Origin: Bradyrhizobium rifense
GTDB lineage: Bacteria > Pseudomonadota > Alphaproteobacteria > Rhizobiales > Xanthobacteraceae
NCBI RefSeq assembly: GCF_008123425.1
Contig: NZ_VSSS01000042.1
Location: 125,360-189,359 of the forward strand
Direction of reading: 5' to 3'
DNA length: 64,000 bases
A model generated the notes under the pieces. That model saw only the letters and a program-made list of their open reading frames with translations. It searched no databases and was not told the DNA's origin. Numbering within the stretch: position 1 is the first letter of the stretch; every line of letters starts with the position of its first letter. Position numbers and translations under genes: made by a program. Positions 53,585-62,871 of this stretch are shown here, in pieces.

Positions 53585-54280
53585 TCAGAGCCCGTCCGAT
53601 TCGCCATTCTTTGGCGTCGAGCGCGGTACGAAGGGCGCGAACAAAGTGTTGGCCGTCGTCGGCATCGTCAGCTTGCTGCCGCTGTCCGCAGGCAAACCGG
53701 CCGTTGCGGGCGCCCCTGCCGGTGCGGGCGATCCGTCCGGCCGCTGCAGCGCCAGCACCTCGCTGCGATCGCCCCGCTTGAATGTCACCTCGCGCGGCTG
53801 GACCGAGGCCAGCGACCAGCCGTCCAGCGATTCGCCCTGCCGCAGCCGAACGATCTTCTGATCAGTGCGGTTGACGAGGATCGCGATCGCATCACCCTCG
53901 CCCACCACGGCCCCGACCAGCATCAGCGGTGGCGGCGCCTCGACCGGCTTGGGCGGCGGCGCCGTTTTGGCCTCTTCAGCCGGCGCGGCCGCAACGGCGC
54001 GCGGCGGCGGCCGCCGCGTCGCCGAGAAAATCGGACGCTCCTGGGTCCCGGTCAACGCCGATAACGGCACCGACCAGAGCGGATTGCCGCGAGGCGCAGG
54101 CTTGCTCGGCGCGGGCCGGGCAATCGGTCTGACCGCACCGACATCGACGCTCTCGGCAGGACCGCTGGCGGCATCGTCAGACAGGATGTCCATGCGCGAC
54201 GAGATCGCCGCTACGCTTACGGTGATGCCGAGGACCGCGCAAAATACAGTCAATCCGACCGATCTCAGCCACCCGGACAT
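53585..54280 (-). CDS. type II secretion GspC/GspN-like protein
   Basis: 231 residues from ATG 54280, after CAGGGGAGTTCG; the ORF runs 11 codons further up. One N-terminal membrane helix (about 5-25), a Pro/Ala-rich periplasmic linker, then an HR-like domain: LVGAVVGEGDAIAILVN, IVRLRQGESLDGWSL and VTFKRGDRSEVLALQRP, with the GspC pattern of a small beta domain that contacts the secretin. No PDZ follows. Rhizobial homologues are sometimes named GspN. It belongs with the gsp genes but is cut off from them by the autotransporter gene on the opposite strand. Confidence 0.72.
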   Translation of the reverse strand: MSGWLRSVGLTVFCAVLGITVSVAAISSRMDILSDDAASGPAESVDVGAVRPIARPAPSKPAPRGNPLWSVPLSALTGTQERPIFSATRRPPPRAVAAAPAEEAKTAPPPKPVEAPPPLMLVGAVVGEGDAIAILVNRTDQKIVRLRQGESLDGWSLASVQPREVTFKRGDRSEVLALQRPDGSPAPAGAPATAGLPADSGSKLTMPTTANTLFAPFVPRSTPKNGESDGL

Positions 54281-54592
54281 CGAACTCCCCTGCGATCGGC
54301 CAGCGCGCGGCAAGCCAGAGGCAGCAAACTAGTTCTGATAGGCCTCACGATCAACCCGCGTCCAACTTGTTCTACCGGATTGGAGAAACTGGGCTTTCAG
54401 CGTTGTTGCAGAGCATGAAAATGTTGCCGAACGGCCACGATCCTCGAAATTGCAAACGAAACAGCATGGAACTCAACGCAAATGGACTCCCATTCATTGC
54501 AGGACGCCGCGACGCTATGGATTATGGCATCGGCAAGCGGCTTCGCTACACGCATAAGCTGCTGATTTTCTTTGTCGATTTGAGAAGACCCA
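54281..54592. other. divergent gap of GspC/N-like gene and autotransporter
   Basis: 312 bases. A plus-strand open frame (from 54367) crosses it and continues out of frame through the autotransporter; it reads as low-complexity His/Arg/Gln and is a shadow. I see no strong promoter pair or palindrome; GAGAAG lies six bases before the autotransporter ATG. Confidence 0.5.
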
Positions 54593-57500
54593 ATGGCTGG
54601 ACCGACAATGTCGCGGGGAAGGATGGATGGCCGGTTGCGCGCCGTCGCCCGGCACTCGCTGGCGACCTTGCTCGCGACAACGGCGCTTGGCGTCGTCGCC
54701 GCGCACGCCGCCGTGGACGCCAACTGGACCGGCACCTTCAGCAACGATTGGACGGATCCGGGCAACTGGTCGACCAACCCGAGCGTGCCGGACGGAACCG
54801 CGACGTTCGCCAACACCGCTACCACCACGATCAACAACTTCAACGGCATCGTCACGATCGGCACGCTGCAGTTCACAAGCATCGCGCCGGCATACTCGTT
54901 CACGCTGTTCAACCCGTTCATCATCAACGCGGCGGGCATCATCAACAATTCGGGCAACACGCAGACGTTCGAGGTCACCTCCGGCAACAATCTGGTCTTC
55001 CAGAACAGCAGCAGCGCGAGCGGCGGCGCCGGGCCGGTGGCCATCACGAACGATGCCGGCGGCACCGTCAACTTCCTCCAGAACAGCACCGCCTCAAACG
55101 TAACGCTCACCAACAACAGCTTCGTCACGTTCGAGGATTCCAGCTCGGCCGGCGGCGCCTTCATCACCAACAACGTCAACGGCCAGATCGATTTCTTCAC
55201 CAACGCCTCGGCCGGCACCGCGACGATCAGCAATGCCGCGGGAGCGACGCTGAACTTCCACAGCAACACCACCGCCGCCGGCTCGGCCATCACCAACAGC
55301 GGCACGGTGACCTTCGATGGCTCTGCCACCGCCGGCAATGCCACGATCACCACCAACAACGCCGCAACCACGAATTTCGTGGACAATGCGACCGGTGGCA
55401 ACGCCCGCTTCATCACCAATGCCGGTGGCACCGTCGATATCTCCGGCCTGACCAGCGGCGGGATGACGTCCGGCTCGATTGAAGGCGCGGGCAATTACGT
55501 GCTCGGCGCCAGCACGCTCACCACCGGCAGCCTCAACACCTCGACCCAGGTCGACGGCGTGATCTCCGGCACCGGTGGCGGACTGACCAAGGTTGGTACC
55601 GGCACGCTGACGCTGACCGGCACCAACACCTATACCGGCGCGACGACAATCTCGGCCGGAACGCTGGCGCTGACAGGCCTCGGCAGCATCGCCTCGTCCA
55701 GCGTCGTGACGGTGAACGGAACGTTTGATATTTCCGGTTTGAGCTCGCCGCCATTCGATTCATTCATCACGACGCTGGCCGGCAGTTCGAGCGGCATCGT
55801 GCAACTCGGCAGCATGCGGCTCGACATCACCAACGGTTCGACCGAGTTCGCAGGTTCGATACAGGGCGCCGGCGGGATCGAAATTCTTGCCGGAACTCAA
55901 ACGCTGTCCGGCATCAACACCTATACCAATCCCACCGTGATTCAGGCCGGTGCCACGCTGGCCCTGAAGGGCAACGGCTCGATTGCGAATTCGCTATTTG
56001 TCTCGTTCGTGCCCGGCGCCGGACTTGCAACGCTGGACATTTCGCAAACAAATGTCGGCTCCTCGGTCGGCGGCCTTTCTGATTTGCTCAGTTTTGGAGT
56101 CGTGGCGCTCGGATCGAAGACGCTCACCATCACCAACGGCGGCCTCTTCGGTGGCGTGATCCAGGACGGCGGCATCGGCGGCGGCGCCGGCGGCAGTATC
56201 CTGATCGCGAATGGGGCTACGCAGCAGCTCTTCGGCGCCAACACCTATACCGGCACCACGACCATCGCGAGCGGCGGCGAGCTCGATCTCATCAATTTTG
56301 GCGGCAGCGATGGCAGCATTGCGACCTCGAGCAACGTCATCGCCAACGGCATCTTCGACATCTCGGCCATGAGCGCCGGCACCTCGATCAAGTCGCTGGC
56401 AGGCTCCGGCAATGTCAATCTCGGCGCCAACACGCTAACCATCACCAACGGCAATGGCACCTTCGCCGGTGTCATCGACGATGGCGGCGCCGGCGGCGGC
56501 CTCACCATGGCTGGCGGCACGGAAATCCTGTCCGGCGCCAACACCTATACCGGCGCGACCACTGTGAACGGCGGCAAGCTGGAGGTCGACGGCTCGATCG
56601 TCAGCGCGTCCACCGTCAATGCCGGCGGAACGCTCGCAGGTACCGGCAGCGTCGCTGGTGTCGCAGTCAATGGCGGCACGCTTGCGCCGGGAAGCACAGC
56701 CGGCCCGACCGGGACGCTGACGATCAACGGATCGCTGAGCTTCACGGCGGCCTCGACCTATATGGTGCAGGTCTCCTCCGCCACGTCCAGCCTGGCCAAC
56801 GTCACGGGCGCAGCCACGCTCGGCGGCGCGACGGTGAGCGCGATCTTCGGCTCCGGCACCGTCAAGAAGCAGTACACGATCCTGACCGCGGCCAGCGGCC
56901 TCGGCGGCACGGCCTTCAATTCGGCCGTCGTCTCCAACATGCCATCGATCAACGCGACGCTGAGCTACGACAACAACAATGTGTTCCTCAATATCGGCGT
57001 CAACTTCACGCCGAGCGGCGGCGGTCTTACCGTCAACCAGCAGAACGTCGCCAATACGCTGACCAATTTCTTCAACTCGACTGGGAGCATTCCCGCCGCC
57101 TTCGCCGCGCTGACGCCTCCGGGGCTGACTACGGCCTCGGGCGAGCTCGGCACCGGCATCATCCAGTCCGCGATCAACGCCGACGGCCAGTTGCTCAACC
57201 TGATGCTCGATCCGACCGTCGTCGGACGCTCGAGCGGCTTTACGAAGGCCGGCAGTGTCGCGCAATTCGCCGAGAGCGATGATGCGGCCGCCTATGCGTC
57301 GATGCGCCCGGCGACCGCGCGCGAGCGCGAGGCCTACGCGATGGCGACCAAGGCGCCGCTGCTGTCGTCGCAGCCGATCAATCGCTGGAGCGTCTGGGCG
57401 GCCGGTTATGGCGGCTCGGCGCAGGTCGGCGGCAATGCCGCGGTCGGCTCGCAAGACCTCACCGCGCGGGTCTGGGGTGGTGCGGCCGGCGCCGACTACA

Positions 57501-58222
57501 GGATTTCGCTGGATACGCTCGTCGGCTTCTCGCTCGGCGGCGGCGGGCTGAACTACTCGCTTGCCAACGCCATGGGCGCGGGCTCCGCCGACCTGTTCCA
57601 GGCCGGAGTCTACGGCCGGCACAATTTCGGCGCGGCCTATATCGCCGCCGCGCTGGCCTATGGCTGGCACGACGTCACCACCAACCGCACCGTGGCGCTC
57701 GCCGGTGCCGACCAGCTCCAGGGCCGGTTCAAGGCCGACACCTTCTCGGCCCGCTTCGAGGGCGGCTATCGCTTCACGACGCCGCTGATCGGCATCACGC
57801 CCTATGCGGCCGCGCAGGTGACGAATTTCAACCTGCCGAACTATTCCGAAGTCAGCCTCAATGGCGGCGGCCTGTTCGCGCTGAACTATGCAGCGCAGTC
57901 GCTGACCGACACCCGCTCCGAGCTCGGCCTGCGCACCGACAAATCCTACGCGATGCAGAACGGCGTGCTGACCCTGCGCGGCCGCGCCGCCTGGGCGCAC
58001 GACTACGATCCGAGCCGCGCCGTCACCGCGCTGTTCCAGACCCTGCCGGGCGCGAGCTTCGCCGTAAACGGCGCCAGGGCCGACGCCGATTCCGCGCTTG
58101 TCAGCGCCAGCGCCGAGATGAAATGGCTGAGCGGCTTCTCCCTCGCCGGCACCTTCGACGGCGAGTTTTCCGGCAACGTCAACAGCTACTCCGGCAAGGG
58201 CGTGTTCAAATACAGCTGGTGA
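54593..58222 (+). CDS. autotransporter with beta-strand repeats and outer-membrane barrel (type Va)
   Basis: 1209 residues. A signal peptide follows a short basic start (RLRAVARHSLATLLATTALG, cleavage near AHA). The passenger is Gly/Thr/Asn/Ser-rich with autotransporter-associated repeats of the form NTYTGATT at about 345, 445, 555 and 655, the mark of a right-handed beta helix. From about 930 the C-terminal barrel begins (WSVWAAGYGGSAQVGGN) and ends FKYSW, with the terminal aromatic needed for BAM recognition. Internal starts at 54608 or 54623 are possible. Adhesin or surface role is inferred. It is transcribed against the T2SS genes on either side. Confidence 0.88.
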   Translation: MAGPTMSRGRMDGRLRAVARHSLATLLATTALGVVAAHAAVDANWTGTFSNDWTDPGNWSTNPSVPDGTATFANTATTTINNFNGIVTIGTLQFTSIAPAYSFTLFNPFIINAAGIINNSGNTQTFEVTSGNNLVFQNSSSASGGAGPVAITNDAGGTVNFLQNSTASNVTLTNNSFVTFEDSSSAGGAFITNNVNGQIDFFTNASAGTATISNAAGATLNFHSNTTAAGSAITNSGTVTFDGSATAGNATITTNNAATTNFVDNATGGNARFITNAGGTVDISGLTSGGMTSGSIEGAGNYVLGASTLTTGSLNTSTQVDGVISGTGGGLTKVGTGTLTLTGTNTYTGATTISAGTLALTGLGSIASSSVVTVNGTFDISGLSSPPFDSFITTLAGSSSGIVQLGSMRLDITNGSTEFAGSIQGAGGIEILAGTQTLSGINTYTNPTVIQAGATLALKGNGSIANSLFVSFVPGAGLATLDISQTNVGSSVGGLSDLLSFGVVALGSKTLTITNGGLFGGVIQDGGIGGGAGGSILIANGATQQLFGANTYTGTTTIASGGELDLINFGGSDGSIATSSNVIANGIFDISAMSAGTSIKSLAGSGNVNLGANTLTITNGNGTFAGVIDDGGAGGGLTMAGGTEILSGANTYTGATTVNGGKLEVDGSIVSASTVNAGGTLAGTGSVAGVAVNGGTLAPGSTAGPTGTLTINGSLSFTAASTYMVQVSSATSSLANVTGAATLGGATVSAIFGSGTVKKQYTILTAASGLGGTAFNSAVVSNMPSINATLSYDNNNVFLNIGVNFTPSGGGLTVNQQNVANTLTNFFNSTGSIPAAFAALTPPGLTTASGELGTGIIQSAINADGQLLNLMLDPTVVGRSSGFTKAGSVAQFAESDDAAAYASMRPATAREREAYAMATKAPLLSSQPINRWSVWAAGYGGSAQVGGNAAVGSQDLTARVWGGAAGADYRISLDTLVGFSLGGGGLNYSLANAMGAGSADLFQAGVYGRHNFGAAYIAAALAYGWHDVTTNRTVALAGADQLQGRFKADTFSARFEGGYRFTTPLIGITPYAAAQVTNFNLPNYSEVSLNGGGLFALNYAAQSLTDTRSELGLRTDKSYAMQNGVLTLRGRAAWAHDYDPSRAVTALFQTLPGASFAVNGARADADSALVSASAEMKWLSGFSLAGTFDGEFSGNVNSYSGKGVFKYSW

Positions 58223-58232
58223 GCAGGCCGCC

Positions 58233-58826
58233 CTACTTCCCCGCCTGCCACTGGCCGGAGACCCCCAAAATCACCCTGACGCGGCCGGTACTGGCCTCGT
58301 TCAGCGCTGTGGTTTGCGGCACTTGGACGTCGAGCTGGTCGACGAACAGGAACGGCATGCCGGCCTCCAGATCGTAGAGCACCTTCTGCAGCGCGGGCTG
58401 CTCCAGCTCACAGCTGACGACGAGGCCGACGAAGCCGTCCTTCATTTGCGCGCCCGAGACGTCAACTTGCGAGGACTGCACCGAGCCGCCGACATTGCCG
58501 ACCGCGGTCGCAACCCGCTGCAGCAAATTGGCGCCTGCGACCGTCACGGTCGGGCCCTCAAGGAACGGCGTGCCCGGATGTTCGGCCGAGATCGCCGCGG
58601 CATTCTTGGCGGCGCCCTTGCGGCCGCGCAGCTGGTCGAGCAGGTCGGAGGTCTGCGCCAGTGCCTGGCGGTGGGCGATGACGTCGGCGATCGACAGGCC
58701 CGCCATCAGCAACAGCCCGGCCGTCACCGCGAGGTAGAGCGTGACCGCGATCAGCGGCGAGCCGCTCAGCCACCGCGCAACCGCGTTTCCGCTTACCATC
58801 CCGCCGCTGCTCATGATCTTGCTCAT
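58233..58826 (-). CDS. gspM: type II secretion system protein M
   Basis: 197 residues. One hydrophobic helix (about 23-45), then a coiled region (IAHRQALAQTSDLLDQLRGR) and a ferredoxin-like periplasmic domain (VDVSGAQMKDGFVGLVVSCE; YDLEAGMPFLFVDQLDVQ). This layout and its place after GspL identify GspM of the inner-membrane platform. ATG 58826 overlaps the gspL stop by four bases. Last gene of the gspF-to-M run. Confidence 0.85.
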   Translation of the reverse strand: MSKIMSSGGMVSGNAVARWLSGSPLIAVTLYLAVTAGLLLMAGLSIADVIAHRQALAQTSDLLDQLRGRKGAAKNAAAISAEHPGTPFLEGPTVTVAGANLLQRVATAVGNVGGSVQSSQVDVSGAQMKDGFVGLVVSCELEQPALQKVLYDLEAGMPFLFVDQLDVQVPQTTALNEASTGRVRVILGVSGQWQAGK

Positions 58827-59860
58827 GGCGCATTCCTCGGTTCGATCTGCGCCTCGATGTGGAAGCGCTCGCCGGGATCGGTGGAGCTGCGCGTGGTCGG
58901 GGCGTAGAAGGTCGCGCGGGTGAAATGCTGGGACTGCTCGATCAGCGGGATCAGCGAGGGCGCATCGCGGGTGATGCCGGCGATCTGGACCTTGTTGCCG
59001 GCCAGATGCATCTCGGTGACATAGGTGTGGTCGGGCAGAAGACGGCTCAGCGATTCCAGCACGATCACGCTCGCCGGCGTGTCGTATTTGCGCCGCTCCA
59101 GCAGCGCCAGCGGCGAGCGCTCCCCGCCGTCAATGCCGCGGATCGCGGCGCGGCGCTGAGTGATCTGCTGCTCAAGCTCGCTCTCCTGCGCGCTCAAACT
59201 GTCGGCCAGATAGCCCGCGCCGATCGAACCGAGAACGGCGGCGATCGCGGCGATGGCCAGCACCGCCTGCAGCATCCGGCTCAACCGCACCGGGTCGATC
59301 GCGCCGCGCGACTTCTGCTCGAACACCTTGATGCGGCCGCCCTCGGCCGGCTCGGTCAGAACCGCGATCGCGGACGGATGAAATCCGGACACTGCCTCGA
59401 CATAACCCATCGCCAGCCGGCGCGGTGCGGCCGCGATCATCGTGGTGATGCCCTCGCTGCCCTGCGCCACCGGCGCGCTGCAACCGAACACGGCATCGCC
59501 CGCGCTCCACGGCGTCAGCCGATCGATCTGCGCCCGCACGATGCCATCGAGGAAATCGGCCGCACGCGCCGGCAGCTCCAGCGGACGGAACAGGAAGCGC
59601 GCCGGCCGCAGCACGATTTCGACGCGGCAGCCGCGGACGATGGGTGCGAGATTGGCGCCGGTGAACCTGCCGTCGTCGAACGCGATCTCCTTCGGCGCGT
59701 TCTCCGGCTTCGCAACCTCCAGCGCGAATGCACCAGTCTCGCCTTCGACCAGCCGCACCAGGCGCGGCGAGACCATTCGCTCCAGTCCGGCCACCGCAGC
59801 ACCGGCCACCGTGCCGGTCCATGCATCGAAGATCACGCGAAGGGAATTGAGCGAACTCAT
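58823..59860 (-). CDS. gspL: type II secretion system protein L (GspL/PilM-PilN-like)
   Basis: 345 residues from ATG 59860 (MSSLNSLRVIFD). The N-terminal 190 residues form an actin-like cytoplasmic domain (FLFRPLELPARAADFLDG; QIDRLTPWSAGDAVFG) that would bind GspE; a helix (about 205-228) crosses the membrane; then a coiled stretch (SAQESELEQQITQRRAAIRG) and a PilN-like periplasmic domain (ALLERRKYDTPASVIVLESL). It sits one base after gspK and overlaps gspM. Confidence 0.85.
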   Translation of the reverse strand: MSSLNSLRVIFDAWTGTVAGAAVAGLERMVSPRLVRLVEGETGAFALEVAKPENAPKEIAFDDGRFTGANLAPIVRGCRVEIVLRPARFLFRPLELPARAADFLDGIVRAQIDRLTPWSAGDAVFGCSAPVAQGSEGITTMIAAAPRRLAMGYVEAVSGFHPSAIAVLTEPAEGGRIKVFEQKSRGAIDPVRLSRMLQAVLAIAAIAAVLGSIGAGYLADSLSAQESELEQQITQRRAAIRGIDGGERSPLALLERRKYDTPASVIVLESLSRLLPDHTYVTEMHLAGNKVQIAGITRDAPSLIPLIEQSQHFTRATFYAPTTRSSTDPGERFHIEAQIEPRNAP

Positions 59861-59861
59861 C

Positions 59862-60803
59862 TCACAGAGGCTTTCCGGCGGAGCCGTCGAAGGCGTTGTG
59901 CCACGACAATACACGATAAGGCTCGTCGCCGCTTTCGAGAAGCAGGATAACGATCTCGGCCGAGCTCTGCCGGTGCGACGGCGCCTCGGCGGCGACCGTC
60001 ACGCGGTAGGCCTTCGAGCCCTCGGTCGTTGCGCTGGCGCTGCCGGCGAGCCCGACCAGGGACCGCGGGTCCACGCTGGGATCGGCACGGTCGCGCAGCA
60101 GGCGTTGCAGGGTCTCCGGCGTCATATTCGGCAGCGCCGCGACCACCTGCGGCGCAGCATCCAGCACGTTCACGGTGCGCATGTTGCTGAACACGGTGAC
60201 GAAGGGCAGCACGCGCTCGATCACCGCCGGCGGGATGCCGCGCACCAGCCACAGCTCGTCGCTGTGCGGAAATGGCGCGTGGCGCGGCAGATAGGGCGCG
60301 CCGAGCGTGCGGTAGTAGGAATCTTCCGGATTGTCCTGGCCTGTCTCTGCCGACGACCGCCAGGCCAGGATCCGGTCGGCGTAGTCAGGCGCATCCGACG
60401 CGGAGACGCCGAGCCCTATCATCAGGCCGGCGAGGACGGCCTTCGGCGCCATGTTGAGATCAATGCGCGCGGCCTCCGAGCGGAACGTCACGGCCACTCT
60501 TCCCGCCCCGACCCGAGCATTGAAGGTGCCGCTGGTCGGGCGCGTCGCCTCGCTCTGTGCGGTCAACCGATAGGCCGCGAGCTCGAGCCCCGCGTTCATC
60601 AATGCATCGGCCTGCAAGCGGTCGGTGTTGACGGCGACCGTGACGGCAGTGTTGGTCACATAGGTCAGATAGATCAGCGCGAGCGTGGCAAGCGCAGCCA
60701 GCATCCAGAGCACCACGATGACGATGAAGCCGCGGTCATCGCCAAGTGGTTGGCCAAGTATTTTTCGGCCAAGTGCTCCCCGACCTTGCGCCGCGGTCCT
60801 CAC
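59862..60803 (-). CDS. gspK: type II secretion minor pseudopilin K
   Basis: 313 residues from GTG 60803, which overlaps the gspJ stop as GTGA; the open frame further up is shadow. The prepilin-like segment DRGFIVIVVLWMLAAL lacks the Glu at +5, which is normal for GspK, the tip pseudopilin. The large globular part has ARIDLNMAPKAVLAGLM, SDELWLVRGIPPAVIERVLPF and VNVLDAAPQVVAALPNM, matching the helical insert of GspK with its SAM-like repeats. The mature protein caps the pilus with GspI and GspJ. Confidence 0.88.
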   Translation of the reverse strand: MRTAAQGRGALGRKILGQPLGDDRGFIVIVVLWMLAALATLALIYLTYVTNTAVTVAVNTDRLQADALMNAGLELAAYRLTAQSEATRPTSGTFNARVGAGRVAVTFRSEAARIDLNMAPKAVLAGLMIGLGVSASDAPDYADRILAWRSSAETGQDNPEDSYYRTLGAPYLPRHAPFPHSDELWLVRGIPPAVIERVLPFVTVFSNMRTVNVLDAAPQVVAALPNMTPETLQRLLRDRADPSVDPRSLVGLAGSASATTEGSKAYRVTVAAEAPSHRQSSAEIVILLLESGDEPYRVLSWHNAFDGSAGKPL

Positions 60804-61540
60804 AGCTGCTGCTCCTCTTTCTTCTCTGCCTGTTGCGGCTTTGTGCCCGCCACGCAGGTCGTCGGATTCTTGGCCCGTGCGCATTCGGCCGGCGCATTGA
60901 TATGCGGCAACGCCGCGGCCGAAACTGCCAGCACCTGGCCGGTGGCGCCGTCGCGCACCGTGATGCGGATGCGCTCGGGCAATTGCGACTGACCATGCCA
61001 GGTCGGCTGCCACTGCCTGTCAGACCCGGCGTAGGCGAAGCTGATGCGGAACGGCGCGCGGATCAGCACCACCTGGTCGACGAAACGGATCTGCCCGTCG
61101 GTCGGCATCGGCTGGAACGGCGCGCGCTCGCGCACCAGCGCCAGCCCCTGCGCGTCGGCCTTCTCGATGAAGCGGATGAATTCGAGGCCCGGACGCGCGC
61201 TCGGGCCGAGCGCGGTGCGCAGGAAAGTCACCGACAATTCGGCGCCGTCGAACAGAGGCACCTTGGCGTCGCCGTTCACGGTCATCTGCTCGGCGACGGA
61301 GAGATCGGCAACAATGCGATCGAGCCCTGTGGCGAGGCGCTCCGCGCGCTGCACCCGCGCAATGCCGCGATTCCAGTTCGGCAGCCACTGTGCCGTGACA
61401 GTCGCGAGCGCGGCCAGGATTACGGTCATCAGCAGCGTCGCCAGCAGCACTTCGAGCAGGGTGAAACCCGCCTCGGAAGCGAGCGTGCGGTGCAGAGGTT
61501 TCGCAACACGGTTCATGACGCGTCTCTTGGCGCGGATCAT
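60800..61540 (-). CDS. gspJ: type II secretion minor pseudopilin J
   Basis: 246 residues. The cleavage motif is SEAGFTLLEVLL near residues 22-33 with Glu at +5, followed by a helix and a beta domain (IRFIEKADAQGLALVRERAP; GQIRFVDQVVLIRAPF). A C-terminal Cys pair (ECARAKNPTTC) near the end may form a disulfide. ATG 61540 overlaps the gspI stop by four bases. Processed by the GspO peptidase, which is not in this window. Confidence 0.87.
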   Translation of the reverse strand: MIRAKRRVMNRVAKPLHRTLASEAGFTLLEVLLATLLMTVILAALATVTAQWLPNWNRGIARVQRAERLATGLDRIVADLSVAEQMTVNGDAKVPLFDGAELSVTFLRTALGPSARPGLEFIRFIEKADAQGLALVRERAPFQPMPTDGQIRFVDQVVLIRAPFRISFAYAGSDRQWQPTWHGQSQLPERIRITVRDGATGQVLAVSAAALPHINAPAECARAKNPTTCVAGTKPQQAEKKEEQQL

Positions 61541-61935
61541 TGCGTGGACCTCGGCACCAGCTTCACCGTCGTGACCTGGATCGCGCTGCCGTCGGCGCGC
61601 TGGAGGCGCAAATTGACCGCCAGTGGCACGAAGCGATCGGTAGCAGGATCGCCGCCGGCAACATTCATCGGCGCAATATCGACGCGCCAGCGGCTGCCGG
61701 CGAGCTGCCCGCTCTGCCGGCCGGGTTTCAGCAGTCCGCGCGCCGGCAAATCCGCAAGCAGGGTCTCGGCCGTGCCGGCCAGCGCCAGGCGCTGGTCGAT
61801 CGAGCGCGTGCCCTTGGTCGTGACGGCGATGACCGAGCCGATGGTTCCGAGCACGATGGCGATGATCGCAAGCGCGACCAGTGCCTCGATCAGCGTGAAG
61901 CCGGCGGCGCCGTCAGAGCAGCTTCTGCGGGACAA
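61537..61935 (-). CDS. gspI: type II secretion minor pseudopilin I
   Basis: 132 residues. Prepilin motif AAGFTLIEALVALAIIAIV with Glu+5, then a short beta domain (RVDIAPMNV; AVNLRLQRADG). The start is TTG at 61935, within the end of gspH (23-base overlap), since no other start lies before the cleavage motif. Length is normal for GspI. Part of the pilus tip trimer with J and K. Confidence 0.83.
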   Translation of the reverse strand: MSRRSCSDGAAGFTLIEALVALAIIAIVLGTIGSVIAVTTKGTRSIDQRLALAGTAETLLADLPARGLLKPGRQSGQLAGSRWRVDIAPMNVAGGDPATDRFVPLAVNLRLQRADGSAIQVTTVKLVPRSTQ

Positions 61936-62377
61936 TCTCGACGCCTCCGGTCAGCCAGTTGACGCGCACTTCGTAACCCATGCCGGGCCGCGCCAGCGCG
62001 ATCGTCCCGCCGCACGACATGCCCGACGGAAAGAAATCGATCGACCGCCCCGTGGCGCGATCAGCGCAGCGCGCGGCCAGCGTCGCCTGCATGACCACGT
62101 CGCGCGGCAGGCGGATGGTCTGTCCGGTGACGCCCGAGCGGATCGCGCGCGCCTCCGCGTCGACCTGGGTTGCGACCCTGACCTGGCGACGCAGCGCGCT
62201 GTTGCGATCGGACTTCAGCAGCGCCGCGGTCTCGACCGCATAGCTCTCGAGCTTTGCCCGCGTCGTCGAGTGCGGAATTGCCGGCAGAATGATCGCCGCG
62301 AGCAGGCCGATGATTGCAAGCACGCACAGGATCTCGATCAGCGCGAAGCCTCGCGCATCGAAGGCTTGCGTCCGCAC
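61913..62377 (-). CDS. gspH: type II secretion minor pseudopilin H
   Basis: 154 residues from GTG 62377, chosen because it follows the gspG stop by 13 bases and gives a short leader; the ORF itself extends up to 62539 inside gspG. The prepilin motif is DARGFALIEILCVLAIIG: Glu+5 is kept while the usual Thr is Ala. Then a beta domain with VTGQTIRLPRDVVMQ and VRVNWLTGGVEIV, as in GspH/FimT. Confidence 0.82.
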   Translation of the reverse strand: MRTQAFDARGFALIEILCVLAIIGLLAAIILPAIPHSTTRAKLESYAVETAALLKSDRNSALRRQVRVATQVDAEARAIRSGVTGQTIRLPRDVVMQATLAARCADRATGRSIDFFPSGMSCGGTIALARPGMGYEVRVNWLTGGVEIVPQKLL

Positions 62378-62390
62378 GTCACGAACCAGC

Positions 62391-62846
62391 TCAGCGCGCG
62401 CCGCTGACAATATCGGCTGCCGTTCCACTGCCGCCTTCCTGACCGTCTGATCCGAGCGAGATGATCTCGTAGGGAGCGCTCGCGCCCGGTGAACGATAGA
62501 CATAGACGTGGCCCCAGGGATCGTTCGGCACCACACCACCGCGCAAGTAAGGTCCGTTCCAACCGGCCTGATTGTTGCTGCGCGTCAACCCGGTGAGACC
62601 TTCATTCGACGTCGGATAGCGGCCGAGATCGAGATAATAGAGATCAAGCGCGCTGGAGAAACTCTCGATCTGGATTTTCGCCGCCTTGGCCTTGGACTCG
62701 CTGAGATAGTTCAACACCCGCGGCCCGACCAGCGCCATGATCATGCCGATGATGGTGATGACGACGAGCATTTCGACCAGGGTGAAGCCGGCCTCTCCGC
62801 GGGGGACGCGCCGCTGGCGTCGCCTTGACGATGGATATCTGGTCAC
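62391..62846 (-). CDS. gspG: type II secretion major pseudopilin G
   Basis: 151 residues from GTG 62846 (the ATG five bases up is followed by a stop). Cleavage motif GEAGFTLVEMLVVITIIGM with Glu+5. The globular part has DLGRYPTSNEGLTGL, GWNGPYLRGGVVPNDPWG and the calcium site SLGSDGQEGGSGTAADI, all strongly GspG-like. It polymerises to form the pseudopilus. GAGGGG lies about nine bases upstream. Confidence 0.93.
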   Translation of the reverse strand: MTRYPSSRRRQRRVPRGEAGFTLVEMLVVITIIGMIMALVGPRVLNYLSESKAKAAKIQIESFSSALDLYYLDLGRYPTSNEGLTGLTRSNNQAGWNGPYLRGGVVPNDPWGHVYVYRSPGASAPYEIISLGSDGQEGGSGTAADIVSGAR

Positions 62847-62871
62847 TTCATGCCCCTCTCATTACATCCGC

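Noticed and set aside
54397..55494. Antisense frame of 365 codons, Val/Pro/Leu-rich, over the autotransporter passenger
   Set aside because: Reads as mirrored repeat codons (GCC/ACC to GGC/GGT), with no family pattern.
56435..58000. Long open frame (521 codons) antisense to the autotransporter
   Set aside because: Arg/Gly/Ala-rich text without motifs, and the sense strand encodes a clear autotransporter barrel. High G+C and repeat codons keep the antisense frame open.
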